From NCBI RefSeq assembly GCF_000423605.1, contig NZ_AUIH01000003.1, positions 175,681 to 239,680 of the forward strand: a stretch of 64,000 nucleotides of DNA, written 5' to 3'. The position numbers and the translations under genes were made by a program. Source of the DNA: Saccharospirillum impatiens DSM 12546 (GTDB lineage Bacteria > Pseudomonadota > Gammaproteobacteria > Pseudomonadales > Natronospirillaceae). Shown here piece after piece: positions 10,259 to 19,104 of the stretch; position 1 is the stretch's first letter, and every line of letters starts with the position of its first letter. The notes beneath the pieces were generated by a model, which was given only the letters and a program-made list of their open reading frames with translations, searched no databases and was not told the origin of the DNA.

Positions 10259-10716
10259 GTTTGGACGGGGCCTGCTCACTTCGTTGATCAAACGCGTAGT
10301 CTACCGATTTTCCGGTCCCGAGGCGACTGTGATAATCCCCGCCACGACTGCCCGGGCAGGCCTGACGGCCGCCATCTTTACACGGATTTACGCTTCGCTC
10401 GCTGTACCCGACAGCCACCCTCAGGTCACTCTAGCCGGGCACAGAACGCAGTATGAGGGCACTTGGGTCACAAACAACGCAGCGCCCGCTATACTCATGA
10501 TTGCCCACGGCTATTGCGCGAGGCCCAATTCATTGAAGGCGCCGGGCGATACTGAGCTGAACCATTACCCTGTGCGTACACCCTGATACCGATGTTAACT
10601 GCACCGAGGCTAAATCAGCCCGTGCACCGAAGAGAAACACCCTGGCACGATAGCCCCGGAGTAACCTGTTTTTAGTTCAGGTCGCAACGCTCATCATCAA
10701 ACTGCGAAGCCAAGAC
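10259..10716. other. Divergent hemA / TPR-lolB intergenic region
   Basis: 458 bases without a convincing gene, holding the promoters of both operons. On the + strand TATACT (10490-10495) is a -10 candidate with only weak -35 matches, which would give a leader of over 200 bases for the TPR gene. A short ACCTG/CAGGT stem lies near 10660-10690. I see no tRNA or riboswitch here. Confidence 0.5.
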
Positions 10717-12462
10717 ATGACATCAACCGCACCTTTTAGACACAATCTGCTGGCCACCCTGATGCTTAGCCTGGCCCTCAGCGGCTGCAGCACAACCGCC
10801 TCTCAGGTCGACTCGTCGGATAATGCCGAGCCTCAAGCCAGCTCACCCGGTTCTGAATCAGCCTCTTCAGAGAACCGCATTGCTGCAACCCCGCTGACCG
10901 GCGAATCGTTCTATACCCTGTTACTGGCAGAAATTGCCACCAATAGAGGTGACTTTGCCTCGGCCGCTCAACTGTACAGCCGTCTGGACCGACAGTACGA
11001 CGATCTCGAAGTAGCGCAACGGGCCACCGCACTGAATCAGGTGATCGGCAATTACGATGCTATGGGAGAGCATGCTGGCCACTGGCTTCGTCTGGAACCC
11101 AACAGCGCCGAAGGCTGGCAGGCATTGACCATCGCCAGTCTCGCCAATGCCGATCAGGTCACCGCTGGCCGGGCACTGAATCAATGGTTGACGCTCGACC
11201 CGAATGCCGAAGTTGACGGCGCGTTGGCGGGTATTAATGCCCTGACCGGTGACGAGCAAGCCCGGCTGTTGCCGGTGTTGGCCGAGGCCGAAGCCAGTCA
11301 TCCAAACAACACCAGCATTGGGTTTGCCAACGCCCAATTGCTGTCAACGCTCGGCCAGTATGAGCAAGCACTGGATACTCTTACAGCCAATCGGGCCCAG
11401 CAAGACAGCCCCGATAAAGGCTTGCTGGAATTCCGGCTTCTGCTAGAACTGAATAACATCGAACAGGCTCGCACGGCGATCAGCGACCTCGCCGACCGTT
11501 ACCCCAACAACAGCCAGGTCGCGACGACCTATGCCGGCTTTGCTTACGCCGATTCGGATACCAATAAAACAGCGACACTTGAATCGCTGTTCAATCGATT
11601 CCCGAATGAACCGGTGATTGCCCGGGCTTTCGCCCGGGAATCTTTCGACAATGAAGATTACGACACGGCCGAAGTGCTGTTTGAACGCCTGATCCCCACT
11701 GAATACAGCGATGAGGCACACTACTTTCTGGGCAGAATCAGCCGCATCAATCGCGTACCCGAAGAAGCCGCCCAGCGCTTCCTGAGCGTCCAGGCGCCGC
11801 CTTATATCGTCTCAGCCCTGGCGGAACTCAGCGAGGTGTGGCAAACGCGGCCCGCGGAAGTTCAGCAAGCCCTGCACCAGGCGCGGCAGACTTACCCGGC
11901 TCAAAGCCCCGTACTGTGGCGTATTGAAGCCGACCTATTCCGCCGACTGGGAGAGCCAGACCAGGCTATGGCGATTTATGGTCAGGCCCTGTCGGCTCAC
12001 CCGGGCGATACCAGCTTGCTTTACGATCAGGCCTTGCTAGCCGCCAACCAGGGGCAATACGAGTTGCTCGAAGCCAACCTGACTGACGTTCTGGAGCGTG
12101 AGCCGGACAACGCGTCGGCTCTGAATGCACTGGGTTACACCTGGGCAGATCGCAACGTGAATCTCGCTCAGGCCCAACGTTACATTGACCGGGCACTTGA
12201 ACAACAACCGGACGATCCAGCCATTCAGGACTCCAAAGGCTGGGTCGAGTATCGCCTTGGCAATCTGATCGAAGCCGAGCGCTGGCTGCGCCGATCCCTG
12301 GAGTCTATGGAATCGGATGAAGTGGCTGCACACCTTGCCGCTGCGCTGTGGGCGCAAGGCAAGCAGGAAGAGGCCCAGCGCTGGCTTGACCAGGCATTTG
12401 ACTGGAACAGCGATAGCCCGACCGCACGGGCCATCATTGAAACTCTGGGTATCGATCGATGA
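10717..12462 (+). CDS. TPR-repeat outer-membrane lipoprotein
   Basis: A 581-residue exported protein with a lipobox signal peptide (LALSGC, cysteine near residue 24), a serine/acidic low-complexity linker (about 30-60) and then tetratricopeptide repeats to the C-terminus. The clearest repeats lie near 405-560, such as ALNALGYTWADRN and the pattern around AEASHPNN. It matches the Pseudomonas lipoprotein encoded between hemA and lolB. Its molecular role is not established; periplasmic TPR lipoproteins usually scaffold envelope complexes. Its stop overlaps the lolB start by four bases (ATGA), indicating translational coupling. Confidence 0.88.
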   Translation: MTSTAPFRHNLLATLMLSLALSGCSTTASQVDSSDNAEPQASSPGSESASSENRIAATPLTGESFYTLLLAEIATNRGDFASAAQLYSRLDRQYDDLEVAQRATALNQVIGNYDAMGEHAGHWLRLEPNSAEGWQALTIASLANADQVTAGRALNQWLTLDPNAEVDGALAGINALTGDEQARLLPVLAEAEASHPNNTSIGFANAQLLSTLGQYEQALDTLTANRAQQDSPDKGLLEFRLLLELNNIEQARTAISDLADRYPNNSQVATTYAGFAYADSDTNKTATLESLFNRFPNEPVIARAFARESFDNEDYDTAEVLFERLIPTEYSDEAHYFLGRISRINRVPEEAAQRFLSVQAPPYIVSALAELSEVWQTRPAEVQQALHQARQTYPAQSPVLWRIEADLFRRLGEPDQAMAIYGQALSAHPGDTSLLYDQALLAANQGQYELLEANLTDVLEREPDNASALNALGYTWADRNVNLAQAQRYIDRALEQQPDDPAIQDSKGWVEYRLGNLIEAERWLRRSLESMESDEVAAHLAAALWAQGKQEEAQRWLDQAFDWNSDSPTARAIIETLGIDR

Positions 12463-13019
12463 AGTCGCTACTGGTTGTTGGCCTGGTGACCCTGTTGCTG
12501 GCCGGTTGTGCCCGCTTCGGCACTCAACCGGGGGCCGGTGACCTGACTGAGAACTGGGCACTGTCCGGAAAAATGGCCGTTCGAAACGCCACAGAAGCCA
12601 GCAGCTTCAACGTTAACTGGGAACAACGCGCACAGGATTTTGACATTGAACTGAGCGGCCCACTGGGTCAGGGAGCCGTGCAAATACGCGGCGCACCGGG
12701 GTCAGTCACCCTGACTCAGGGCGATGACCAGGTGACCCGCAGCACCTTGCGGGAACTCGCCTACGAAATTACTGATTTGGATTTGCCGCTCGACTACCTG
12801 CAATACTGGGTACGTGCCCGACCCTACCCCGGCATCAGCGCCACCATTGACCGGGATACCAACAACCGCCAGGTGCAACGAATCACCCAGTCAGGCTGGC
12901 AGGTTGATTACCCTTTGTACTTCGATGAAACCGGCGAATCCCTGCCCCGACGCATCGACTTCGCTCGCAACGGCAGCAGCGGCCGGCTGGTCATTCGCAA
13001 CTGGATTAGCGAGTTGTAG
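12459..13019 (+). CDS. lolB: Outer-membrane lipoprotein receptor LolB
   Basis: LolB accepts lipoproteins from the periplasmic carrier LolA and inserts them in the outer membrane. The 186-residue protein has a lipoprotein signal peptide (LLLAGC, cysteine 17), then the LolB fold: NWALSGKMAVRN, FNVNWEQRAQDFDIELSGPLGQGA, a YLQYWVRARPYP turn and a C-terminal LVIRNW strand. Start overlaps the upstream TPR gene (ATGA). In most relatives ispE follows directly; here it does not. Confidence 0.95.
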   Translation: MKSLLVVGLVTLLLAGCARFGTQPGAGDLTENWALSGKMAVRNATEASSFNVNWEQRAQDFDIELSGPLGQGAVQIRGAPGSVTLTQGDDQVTRSTLRELAYEITDLDLPLDYLQYWVRARPYPGISATIDRDTNNRQVQRITQSGWQVDYPLYFDETGESLPRRIDFARNGSSGRLVIRNWISEL

Positions 13020-13114
13020 GAACCGGCGCCCTATACGGCCAGTGACGGTTGCCGGATAGGCTTATCTAGGGTGGTGGTCCGCAGCAGAGACTAAAACGCC
13101 AGGAGCATTTTAGC

Positions 13115-13207
13115 ATGAGCGAAGCGAGCCGGAAGGGTAAATCCCCTGGAAGGAAATCATCTCCTGCGGTCCAGGGATGGGTTCACGTCGACCCTGGCCA
13201 AGCCTAA
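13115..13207 (+). CDS. Possible 30-residue basic peptide
   Basis: ATG at 13115 follows AGGAG (13101-13105) at a nine-base distance and opens 30 codons of a lysine/arginine/serine-rich peptide (MSEASRKGKSPG...). It lies in the unusual gap after lolB. I recognise no family; it may be fortuitous, or part of a leader or decayed sequence. Confidence 0.2.
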   Translation: MSEASRKGKSPGRKSSPAVQGWVHVDPGQA

Positions 13208-13227
13208 CCGGTGACCGGCACCGGTTA
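13205..13227. repeat. Perfect inverted repeat in the post-lolB gap
   Basis: TAACCGGT (13205-13212) and ACCGGTTA (13220-13227) are perfect 8-bp arms with a 7-base loop that itself repeats ACCGG. No T-run follows. It may serve as a factor-assisted terminator hairpin for lolB, or as a protein-binding palindrome. A CCAGGG/CCCTGG pair lies just upstream at about 13171-13197. Confidence 0.5.
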
Positions 13228-13301
13228 ACAGCGAAAGCCTCGTGGAGGCCTCTGAATCTGGGGTCACTTCCGCACAATGCCAAAACATTGATAAACGCCG
13301 G

Positions 13302-14471
13302 TCAATCCCCGAGGTCGTTCGAGTCTGGCGCGGTCTCATCCATCGCTGACGTTAAAGCTGGCAGCCCCCGCTTCATGTGTACCGCATTCGCATACTGGCG
13401 CAGCATGTAGGGCTTCAATGAATCCCGGGTTGCAGCAATTCGCCCAGCCAACTTCACCGCATCGGCATTTGTCGGCTCTGCATGATCGCCCTGCAGTGTG
13501 GCGTGCGCCCATTCATTGGACTCGTACAACCGGTAGTGCTGGTGCACCTGAGCGTCGATCGCGGCCGCAACATCCGTGTCTTTTTCGTAATCACCGCTGA
13601 GCACCTCGCCAAACGCCAGGTGCACCCGCCCTTTCCAGCCGGTCATACCGCGGGCAATGGACTGTACGTCTTCATGAGCTTTTTTCTTGTAGCCGCCCTT
13701 ATGCTCCTGTGCATAGAGCTCCCGAGCCTTGGAGAGATCGAGCGGATCCACTTCGTAGCTAATGGTCACGGGCACAATGTTCAATTCACGAATGTAGCTG
13801 GCGTAATCCCGGTCTTTGGGCCTGCTCAGGCTGAACATGCCAATGACGGCCGGGTTGGTCTTGTCGTACCCATCCTTGGCGCGGCCTTCGCGCTGAGCAA
13901 TCCAGACGTTGGTTTGATCGGCGGTAATGCAATGATGAATGTAACGCGACAATATCTGAGCTTCTTTCAGTTTGGCTTTCATGCCCTTGACTGACCGGCG
14001 CACGATGAAGCTCTTGTTCAGCCGCATCAGATCACTGACAAAGGGCTTGCTCAGCAGGTTATCGCCAATGGCGATGCGCACGGTCTGAAACCCGGCATGA
14101 TAAAGTGTCCAGTTGACCATGGCCGGGTCCATCACAATGTCCCGGTGGTTGGAGACAAACAGATACCCCTTATCCGGGTCCAGTGCTTCCAGCCCGGAGA
14201 CAGACAGATCCGCCACGCTTTTATCGAGGATGCGTTTCAGGTAACCCCGCAAGCGGGGTTGAAAGTCATCTATACGACGAATGCCTCGAAACTGCCAGGC
14301 CAGGCCCAGACGGATCAGAGGATGCAATAGCCAGGGAGCCTTGCGGTTCATCCCCGGTGCAACCCAGGCACCTATGGCCGCGTGCATTTCCGGGTCGGCC
14401 AGCACCCGCTTCAATACGAGTGGAACTTCGTCGTCATTAAAGGGGCGAATATCATCAAATTCTGCAGTCAT
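13302..14471 (-). CDS. 1-acyl-glycerol-3-phosphate acyltransferase family protein
   Basis: PlsC-like acyltransferase of 389 residues. The catalytic block is SNHRDIVMDP (about 106-115), a variant of the usual NHx4D motif, and the second block is WIAQREGRAKDG (about 190-201) in place of FPEGTRS. This variant pair is typical of a soluble subfamily in marine gammaproteobacteria. A function in glycerophospholipid acylation is inferred; the acceptor is unknown. There is no obvious membrane segment. The C-terminus ends in an acidic, low-complexity tail. It lies 77 bases downstream of the TetR gene on the same strand. Confidence 0.8.
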   Translation of the reverse strand: MTAEFDDIRPFNDDEVPLVLKRVLADPEMHAAIGAWVAPGMNRKAPWLLHPLIRLGLAWQFRGIRRIDDFQPRLRGYLKRILDKSVADLSVSGLEALDPDKGYLFVSNHRDIVMDPAMVNWTLYHAGFQTVRIAIGDNLLSKPFVSDLMRLNKSFIVRRSVKGMKAKLKEAQILSRYIHHCITADQTNVWIAQREGRAKDGYDKTNPAVIGMFSLSRPKDRDYASYIRELNIVPVTISYEVDPLDLSKARELYAQEHKGGYKKKAHEDVQSIARGMTGWKGRVHLAFGEVLSGDYEKDTDVAAAIDAQVHQHYRLYESNEWAHATLQGDHAEPTNADAVKLAGRIAATRDSLKPYMLRQYANAVHMKRGLPALTSAMDETAPDSNDLGD

Positions 14472-14548
14472 ACAGCCCTACGAGACCAATAAAAGGCAGC
14501 CACTTTACTCCAACCAGCGCTGAAAATCAGGTCAGCACCCGATAATGC

Positions 14549-15223
14549 TCAGGCTTCACCGGGTACCTGCAAACCAATGCCTTTGAGAATAACGTGCGTC
14601 AGGGTGCGTTCAGCTTTCTCGAAGTCAGCCTCGTTCAGTCCATCGCTGTCGAGCGCCCACTCAATTTGGGTGGCAAAGTCAGCGTAATGCTGGGTACTGC
14701 CCCATATCATGAACATCAGATGCAACGGATCGATCGGATCCATTTTCCCAGCGTCTATCCAGGCTTTGATTACGTCGGTACGACCCAATGCCCAGTGGTG
14801 CATTTCCTGAGCCAGATACTTTTTCAAATGCGGGGCACCCTGTATCACCTCAATGGCAAAAATTTTCGATGCCAGCGGATGACTGCGGGAATAGCGGATT
14901 TTCGAACATATATAGGCATAAATAGTAGCAGCGGGGTCTTCATCGGCGGTGGTGGTGTTAAACGCCTGGTTCCACATTCCCAGAATGTCCGACAACACCG
15001 CGCCATACAGACCGATTTTGCTCTGAAAATAATACAGAATGTTGGATTTGGGCAGTCCAGCCCGCTCGGCAATCGCGTTCAACGAGGTTCCTTTAAAGCC
15101 ATGCTGTGCGAATTCAACTTCAGCTGCCTTAAGAATAATGGCCTCGTTTTGTTGCCGGATTCGCCCTGCCTTTTCCTTGGTCTGGAACTCTTCTTTCAAG
15201 CGTTTCTGGGCCTGATCGACCAT
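14549..15223 (-). CDS. TetR-family regulator, RutR-like
   Basis: A 224-residue repressor with an N-terminal HTH (about 30-75: ILKAAEVEFAQHGFKGTSL...GLPKSNILYYF) and a C-terminal domain very like RutR/YcdC, including SHPLASKIFAIEVIQGAP and DPLHLMFMIWGSTQHYADF. E. coli RutR binds uracil/thymine and regulates pyrimidine and purine metabolism. Here the upstream gene in the same orientation encodes guanine deaminase and a RutR-type box stands before it, so purine-catabolic control is the likely role. ATG at 15223 was chosen for the GGGAAG ribosome site five bases upstream; a GTG at 15238 is the alternative. Confidence 0.88.
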   Translation of the reverse strand: MVDQAQKRLKEEFQTKEKAGRIRQQNEAIILKAAEVEFAQHGFKGTSLNAIAERAGLPKSNILYYFQSKIGLYGAVLSDILGMWNQAFNTTTADEDPAATIYAYICSKIRYSRSHPLASKIFAIEVIQGAPHLKKYLAQEMHHWALGRTDVIKAWIDAGKMDPIDPLHLMFMIWGSTQHYADFATQIEWALDSDGLNEADFEKAERTLTHVILKGIGLQVPGEA

Positions 15224-15367
15224 GATGACTTCCCGCACTGAGGTGATGGAGAGGGCGAAGCCAGTGGCTATCAGGCAGCAATCACTGCCTTGCCTAACTC
15301 ACTGATTCCGCATACGTTTCGAGCTTAAGCGGCTTCCCGGTTCAATGCAACTGACGGGAATGGCTCG

Positions 15368-16714
15368 CTACTGGTGATACAGCCGCTCACCGGCGACCCA
15401 GGTAGCTCGGGTCAACCGTTCATCACCCAGAATCAGGGTTGCAAACAACGCTTCATCGAGCGATTCCACCTGCGCCAATCGCGCACTGAGGTTGGTGTTG
15501 CGGGTCGTATCGAGCACGACCAGATCAGCCATCTTGCCGGTATCCAGAGTGCCAATCTGCGAATCCAGGTGCAGTGCCCGGGCGTTGCCCGAGGTTACCT
15601 GGTGCCAGAGTTGATTCGCGGTCAATTTGTAGCCCTGCAACTGCCCTACTTTATAGGCTTCCGCCGCTGAGACCAGTTGCGACAACGAGGTCCCGCCACC
15701 GACGTCACTGGCGAGTCCCAGCGCCACGCCCTCCCGTTCAGCCCGGGCAAAATCAAACAGGCCGCTGCCAAGAAAGGTATTGGAGGTCGGGCAAACGGCT
15801 ATGCGCGACTGGTGTTCCCGCAATGCTGACCATTCACGGTCAGTCAGGTGGATTCCATGCGCCAATACAGCCCGGTCATGCAGCAGGCCATAGTGTTGAT
15901 AGACGTCCACGTAATCTCTGGAATTTGGAAACAGCGACTGTACCCAGTTCACTTCATCCTGGTTTTCCGAGACGTGTGTTTGCATATACAACCCATCGGC
16001 TTCGCGGTGCAACGCGCCGGCACGTTCCAGTTGAGCTTCGGTCGAGGTTGGCGCAAAACGCGGCGTAATGGCGTAATGCAGGCGGTCGGTTCCGTGCCAG
16101 CGATGAATCAGCCGGGCACTGGCGTCAAATCCGCTATCGGCTGTATCGCTGAGGTAATCCGGGCAATTCCGGTCCATCAGGACTTTACCGGCGATCAGGG
16201 CCATCTGGCGCTTGTGGGCCGCGTCAAACAGAGCATCGGTGCCTGCTTCATGAACGGTGCCAAACACCATGGCCGTGGTCGTGCCGTGCGCAAGAAGGGC
16301 GTCGAGAAAGACATTGCTCTGCTGGCGCGCAATCGCCGGGTCTTCAAAACGGCGTTCGGCCGGAAAGGTGTAGCGATTCAGCCAGTCGAGCAATTGTTCG
16401 CCCCAGCTAGCAATAACCGGCATCTGAGCGGCATGAACATGGGTGTCGATCAGGCCGGGCAATATCCAGGCGTCGCCGTAGTCTTCTGCCCTGGCAAACG
16501 CCTGCCGGGCGTAAGGTAACTCAGCGACGGGCCCGTGCCAGGCAATACGCCCATCCACCAAAACCAGAGCCGCCTTTGAACAATGGCGCACCTGGTCGGC
16601 TTCTGGAAAATCGATGGTCTGACCGAACAGAACGGTTGCCCGAGCAGCCACTTCCTGGCTCAGTGGAGTCGACGCTTTAAATACTGTAGGGGTCTTCTTT
16701 GCAGGGCGGGTCAT
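15368..16714 (-). CDS. guaD: Guanine deaminase
   Basis: Zinc-dependent amidohydrolase that converts guanine to xanthine. The 448 residues carry the metal motif PGLIDTHVH, the guanine-deaminase signatures MDRNCP and TPRFAPT, then QTHVSEN, AHGIHL and the metal aspartate in ASDVGGGTS. The ATG at 16714 is preferred over an in-frame TTG at 16720. It is followed by the RutR-like regulator gene (144-base gap) and preceded by a near-consensus RutR box at 16757-16772. No xanthine dehydrogenase or guanine transporter is in view. Confidence 0.94.
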   Translation of the reverse strand: MTRPAKKTPTVFKASTPLSQEVAARATVLFGQTIDFPEADQVRHCSKAALVLVDGRIAWHGPVAELPYARQAFARAEDYGDAWILPGLIDTHVHAAQMPVIASWGEQLLDWLNRYTFPAERRFEDPAIARQQSNVFLDALLAHGTTTAMVFGTVHEAGTDALFDAAHKRQMALIAGKVLMDRNCPDYLSDTADSGFDASARLIHRWHGTDRLHYAITPRFAPTSTEAQLERAGALHREADGLYMQTHVSENQDEVNWVQSLFPNSRDYVDVYQHYGLLHDRAVLAHGIHLTDREWSALREHQSRIAVCPTSNTFLGSGLFDFARAEREGVALGLASDVGGGTSLSQLVSAAEAYKVGQLQGYKLTANQLWHQVTSGNARALHLDSQIGTLDTGKMADLVVLDTTRNTNLSARLAQVESLDEALFATLILGDERLTRATWVAGERLYHQ

Positions 16715-16756
16715 GGGCAAGTCACGGGTGATTAATACGCATGAACTTTACCAAAC

Positions 16757-16772
16757 CTGACCATAAGGTCAA
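16757..16772. promoter_or_regulatory. RutR-type operator upstream of guaD
   Basis: CTGACCATAAGGTCAA matches 12 of the 14 defined positions of the E. coli RutR consensus TTGACCA-NN-TGGTCAA (mismatches at the first base and at the first base after the NN). It ends 43 bases before the guaD start and lies next to a RutR-like regulator gene. Family consensus is known; binding here is inferred. Confidence 0.6.
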
Positions 16773-16774
16773 TA

Positions 16775-17467
16775 TCAAGGCAGCCATAAGGTAAAAACAG
16801 CGCCACCGTGATCGTCGTGATTGGTCAGTCGAATATAGCCTTCGGCGTCTCCCTGACGGTGCAGTTGAGCGATCTGCTGGCAAAAATACAGCCCAAGTCC
16901 GGTACTGCCATTTTGAAAGCTGAGCTCGCCCTGTGTGGGGGTTTCACTCATAAAGTTCATCATTTTCGCCGGGTAGCCCTCACCATTGTCAGTGAGCGTG
17001 ATACACAGGCCACCATCCGCCATGAATGCCCGGAAATCCAGCTTGTCGCGGGTGTATCGAATGCTGTTGGTCAGTATATTGGCCAGCACACCCTCGATCA
17101 GCACCGGATCGATTACCCAGGCAATGTCCGGATCCTCGAGTTCAACGCTCAGCTGAATGCCCAGAGACGCCAGGGTTTGCTGGTAACGGGAGGTGGCATC
17201 GCGAATCACATCTTCGATCAGCACTTCATCGAAATCCGGTCTGAAGGTGTCGTTATTCATCCGGTAAAGGCCCAGCATGTGCACCAGGTCGTTGTTGATC
17301 CGACCAGCTTCCAGCCGGAGCCGGTTCAACTTCATACTGCTGTCGGGCTCTCGTTCCTCAATGGTGTCAATTACCTCACGCAACTCGTGGTCAATCAGGC
17401 TTAGGGCGTTTTTCACATCATGAACCGTCGCGGCCATGATGGTGTGCATATCAACTGGATTGCTCAT
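16775..17467 (-). CDS. Soluble sensor histidine kinase
   Basis: A compact 230-residue kinase without a transmembrane or sensory domain. The dimerisation helix has the phospho-accepting histidine 16 in TVHDVKNALSL, and the ATPase domain has the N-box ILTNSIRYT, the G1 box DNGEGYP and the G2 box GSTGLGLYFC. The start overlaps the stop of the REC-TPR gene by four bases, so the two are translationally coupled and very probably form a cognate pair. The input signal must come through a partner, possibly the TPR region of that regulator. Confidence 0.88.
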   Translation of the reverse strand: MSNPVDMHTIMAATVHDVKNALSLIDHELREVIDTIEEREPDSSMKLNRLRLEAGRINNDLVHMLGLYRMNNDTFRPDFDEVLIEDVIRDATSRYQQTLASLGIQLSVELEDPDIAWVIDPVLIEGVLANILTNSIRYTRDKLDFRAFMADGGLCITLTDNGEGYPAKMMNFMSETPTQGELSFQNGSTGLGLYFCQQIAQLHRQGDAEGYIRLTNHDDHGGAVFTLWLP

Positions 17468-19104
17468 GGTTTCACCTTAGCGTGCAGCGCGATAACCTTG
17501 TCGCGGATATTGGTGTAGCGCTCATACTGATAGTGGTCGGCGGGCAAATAATCCAGCCGGTTAACAATATCGAGGCATCGATCAAGCTGATTGAATGACA
17601 GGCGGGACTGCCCCATCAACAGTAAGCTCGACTGGACATAATTCAGGATAATACCCGGATGGCGTGGCGAATAAGATAAGGCGTCTTCAAACAGCAGCGT
17701 AGCCGCCTGGTAGTCTTTTTGCTTGTAGAGGTCGATGCCTTCGGTATTCACTTTATGGGCATGACGCCGCGCTTCCTGAGTAATGGGTTCGGCTTGCAAC
17801 TGGTTCAGCCGTTTCACAAAAGCGCCGGAATCCTTGTGGTACTGGCGCAATTCCTCGACCAGCGCGTCCGCTTCTTTGGACAGGCCCTGTTCATAAAGAA
17901 TGTCGACAATATCAAGTGCACTGTCTTCTCCCAATTCGCCCATCTGTTCACGGGCTGCCTGGGCGATCGACTCCAGGAAGGCACGGTCAGTTGACTCAGC
18001 GTCGGCTGAATCCGCAAGGTAGGCCCGATACGCCTTACTGAACAACTCGGTATCCGGTTCGTCCGGGTATTGTTTGATCAGCTTTTTCAACAGCGACTGG
18101 GCGTCCCGCTGCAATCGTCGTTTAAGGGCATCGTCGTCGAGACTTTGCAATTGGGTACGGGTCGATCTGAGCACATCTTTATAGCCCCGGGACGACTCGT
18201 GCATGGTGCCATCCGCCAGACTGACAATCTCCTTGTAGGCACGCGTCGCCGCAACGTGATCACCGTTATCGCTGGCCAGCCCGGCAAAGACACGTTGGCG
18301 GGCGATATTCCGCGGCGAACGCACCAGAGCCTGAGACAGGGTTTCCTGTGCTTTTTCGGGTTGCCTGATCTGCATTTGCACGTCAGCCAGCAGGTCGTAG
18401 GCCTCAACCATATTGGGCTGCAACATGATCAGCGTTTTCAGCCCCCTCTCCGCTGCTTCCAGCTTGCCTTCTTTCACGTCAATCCGGTGCCGCTCAAGCC
18501 GTGCCCAGGGCAAGTCCCGCTTGTCGAGCAGAGCCTGCAGGAAATGCGCAGCTTCAGTGAACTGGTTTTGGTGATACAGGGCCTCGACGTATTTACGCTG
18601 CGCCCAACCCCGATACCGCGCCTTGGTCTCCATCACCTCGCGCGCAGCCCTTGCCAGGGCCGGGTAGTCTTTCTTGTCCAGCGCCTGATTAATCGGGCCC
18701 AGCGCAGACTGACGATCCAGCCAGCGATCCAGTCGATTCTGCAGCGTATCCATGGCAAAGGGTTTGGCCAGATAGTCATCGGGCTGAAATTCGAGTGCGC
18801 CCATCACAAAGTCACGTGACGTTTCGGCGGTAATCATCACAAACACCGTCTGATACGACAGCCAACCCCTGGTGCGCCATTCTTCCAGCAACTGAGAGCC
18901 GTTTTTGCTTTTGCCCAGGTTGTAGTCACAGAGAATGACATCAAACGTCTGATCGCGAACCAGCTTTGTCGCCTCGGCGCCATGAGCCGCCTCGGAGACA
19001 TGACTGACCCCCAGGGAGTTCAGCATGCCCTTGACTGATTTGCGCACATTGGAAAAGTCATCAATCAGCAAAAACTTTTTGTTCAACGACTGGTTCAGTT
19101 CCAA
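17464..19104 (-). CDS. Response regulator with TPR output region
   Basis: An N-terminal receiver domain (about 10-130) with the acidic pair in LLIDDF, phospho-acceptor aspartate 60 in VILCDY, threonine 92 and lysine 114 in YLAKPF. About 400 residues of helical tetratricopeptide-like repeats follow, for instance near 195-290 and 450-500. No DNA-binding, GGDEF or other enzymatic output is present, so signalling probably works by protein-protein contact. I prefer the TTG at 19104, which has AGGAAA upstream at good spacing; an in-frame TTG at 19134 adds ten residues without a ribosome site. The histidine kinase follows with a four-base overlap. Confidence 0.87.
   Translation of the reverse strand: MELNQSLNKKFLLIDDFSNVRKSVKGMLNSLGVSHVSEAAHGAEATKLVRDQTFDVILCDYNLGKSKNGSQLLEEWRTRGWLSYQTVFVMITAETSRDFVMGALEFQPDDYLAKPFAMDTLQNRLDRWLDRQSALGPINQALDKKDYPALARAAREVMETKARYRGWAQRKYVEALYHQNQFTEAAHFLQALLDKRDLPWARLERHRIDVKEGKLEAAERGLKTLIMLQPNMVEAYDLLADVQMQIRQPEKAQETLSQALVRSPRNIARQRVFAGLASDNGDHVAATRAYKEIVSLADGTMHESSRGYKDVLRSTRTQLQSLDDDALKRRLQRDAQSLLKKLIKQYPDEPDTELFSKAYRAYLADSADAESTDRAFLESIAQAAREQMGELGEDSALDIVDILYEQGLSKEADALVEELRQYHKDSGAFVKRLNQLQAEPITQEARRHAHKVNTEGIDLYKQKDYQAATLLFEDALSYSPRHPGIILNYVQSSLLLMGQSRLSFNQLDRCLDIVNRLDYLPADHYQYERYTNIRDKVIALHAKVKP

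Noticed and set aside
10233..10586. 117-codon + strand frame in the hemA/TPR gap
   Set aside because: Overlaps the hemA start, has no good ribosome site and resembles no family.
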